A stretch of 55,066 nt of DNA. Source: an uncultured Gammaproteobacteria bacterium. Lineage in GTDB: Bacteria; Pseudomonadota; Gammaproteobacteria; Pseudomonadales; Ketobacteraceae. This document shows positions 54,692 to 55,066 of this stretch, in pieces. The DNA is taken from assembly GCA_913063495.1 (NCBI GenBank), contig CAJXXT010000007.1:1-55066 (forward strand), given 5' to 3'. Each line of letters starts with the position of its first letter. The first letter of the stretch is position 1. Under the pieces are notes generated by a model, which saw only the letters and a list, made by a program, of their open reading frames with translations, ran no database searches and was not told the origin of the DNA. The position numbers and the translations under genes are program-made.

Positions 54692-55066
54692 TTACTTACC
54701 CAGCTTGTTTTTCATCTGGCGAATTGTACGCAATTGCGCCACAGCTTCTGCCAGTTGAGCTGCTGCTGCTGAATAATTAATCTCAGCACTTTGATTCTCT
54801 AACGCCTTACGTGCTTCTTCCGCTGCAGCTTCCGCAGCAGCTTCATCAACATCATCAGCTCGTACTGCAGTATCTGCAAGTACAGTAACAATATTCGGTT
54901 GAACTTCTAACATTCCACCCGACACGTAATACACTTCCTCTTCGCCATTTTGCCTAATCACTCTTACAGGACCAGGATTCAAGCGAGTCAGAAGGGGAGC
55001 GTGACCAGGGCCTACACCCAAGTCACCCAATGCGCCGTGAGCGATTAACATCTCTACTAATCCAGA
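54692..55066 (-). CDS. atpC: ATP synthase epsilon subunit AtpC (N terminus cut by window edge)
   Basis: The frame is open to the window end, where it reads [20 protein letters not shown] and GHAPLLTRL, matching the epsilon start after about 15-20 missing residues. The beta-sandwich (about the first 70 visible residues) is followed by the helical C-terminal domain ([17 protein letters not shown] and [17 protein letters not shown]). Epsilon couples and regulates the F1 rotor. The rest of the atp operon lies outside the window. Confidence 0.95.
   Translation of the reverse strand, partial: SGLVEMLIAHGALGDLGVGPGHAPLLTRLNPGPVRVIRQNGEEEVYYVSGGMLEVQPNIVTVLADTAVRADDVDEAAAEAAAEEARKALENQSAEINYSAAAAQLAEAVAQLRTIRQMKNKLGK

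Overview
The window is a chromosomal segment of a Gram-negative gammaproteobacterium, most likely a marine relative of the wider Pseudomonas / Cellvibrionales / Oceanospirillales group. I infer this from gene order: several blocks match conserved Pseudomonas neighbourhoods (rdgB-hemW; trmB-thiG-thiS; rpoH-ftsX-ftsE-ftsY opposite two M16 peptidases and rsmD; HU-rubredoxin-ubiC-ubiA-phoB-phoR; pstSCAB-phoU; glmS-glmU-atpC). The DNA is AT-rich by eye. The genus cannot be named from sequence alone. No rRNA, tRNA, CRISPR, transposase or phage gene is visible.

Layout. 0-6.3 kb: end of rdgB, hemW, a large outer-membrane metallopeptidase/propeller/Omp85-like protein, trmB, thiG and thiS. 6.4-15 kb: a DUF423 membrane protein, rpoH (with a near-perfect CIRCE operator in its leader), ftsX, ftsE, ftsY, then on the other strand an active/inactive M16 peptidase pair and rsmD. 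15-18.6 kb: an aminoacyl-tRNA-deacylase-like/HDOD protein, a helical exported protein, an SCP2-like protein, an HU-like protein and a 54-residue rubredoxin. 18.8-22.7 kb: ubiC, ubiA, phoB, phoR. 22.7-27.1 kb: an iron-type cell-surface signalling cassette (ECF sigma factor, FecR-like anti-sigma, TonB receptor) with a Fur-like operator. 27.3-35.5 kb: a YajQ-family protein, a DUF4124 protein and the pstS-pstC-pstA-pstB-phoU phosphate operon driven from tandem Pho boxes. 35.7-39.6 kb: TRAP transporter genes around a thioesterase. 39.7-42 kb: uvrD. 42.2-45.8 kb: a DUF1302/DUF1329 outer-membrane pair. 46.3-50.5 kb: four exported proteins of unknown function. 50.5-55 kb: a UPF0114 protein, glmS, glmU and the start-truncated atpC.

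The strongest functional theme is phosphate control: PhoB/PhoR, Pho-box candidates before phoB, pstS and possibly pstC, and the whole Pst-PhoU system lie within 16 kb, split by the iron-signalling cassette. The most unusual finding is a family of long imperfect or perfect hairpins in four intergenic gaps (about 19.5, 32.0, 38.35 and 53.0 kb), two of them inside operons, sharing a TTTCAGAAATCGC-like left shoulder and, in two copies, a 65-base core that agrees at about 56 positions by eye. Other observations of interest are the CIRCE site on rpoH, a hydrolase-like secreted protein whose nucleophile serine is glycine, and a possible 31-residue membrane peptide upstream of the DUF1302 gene.
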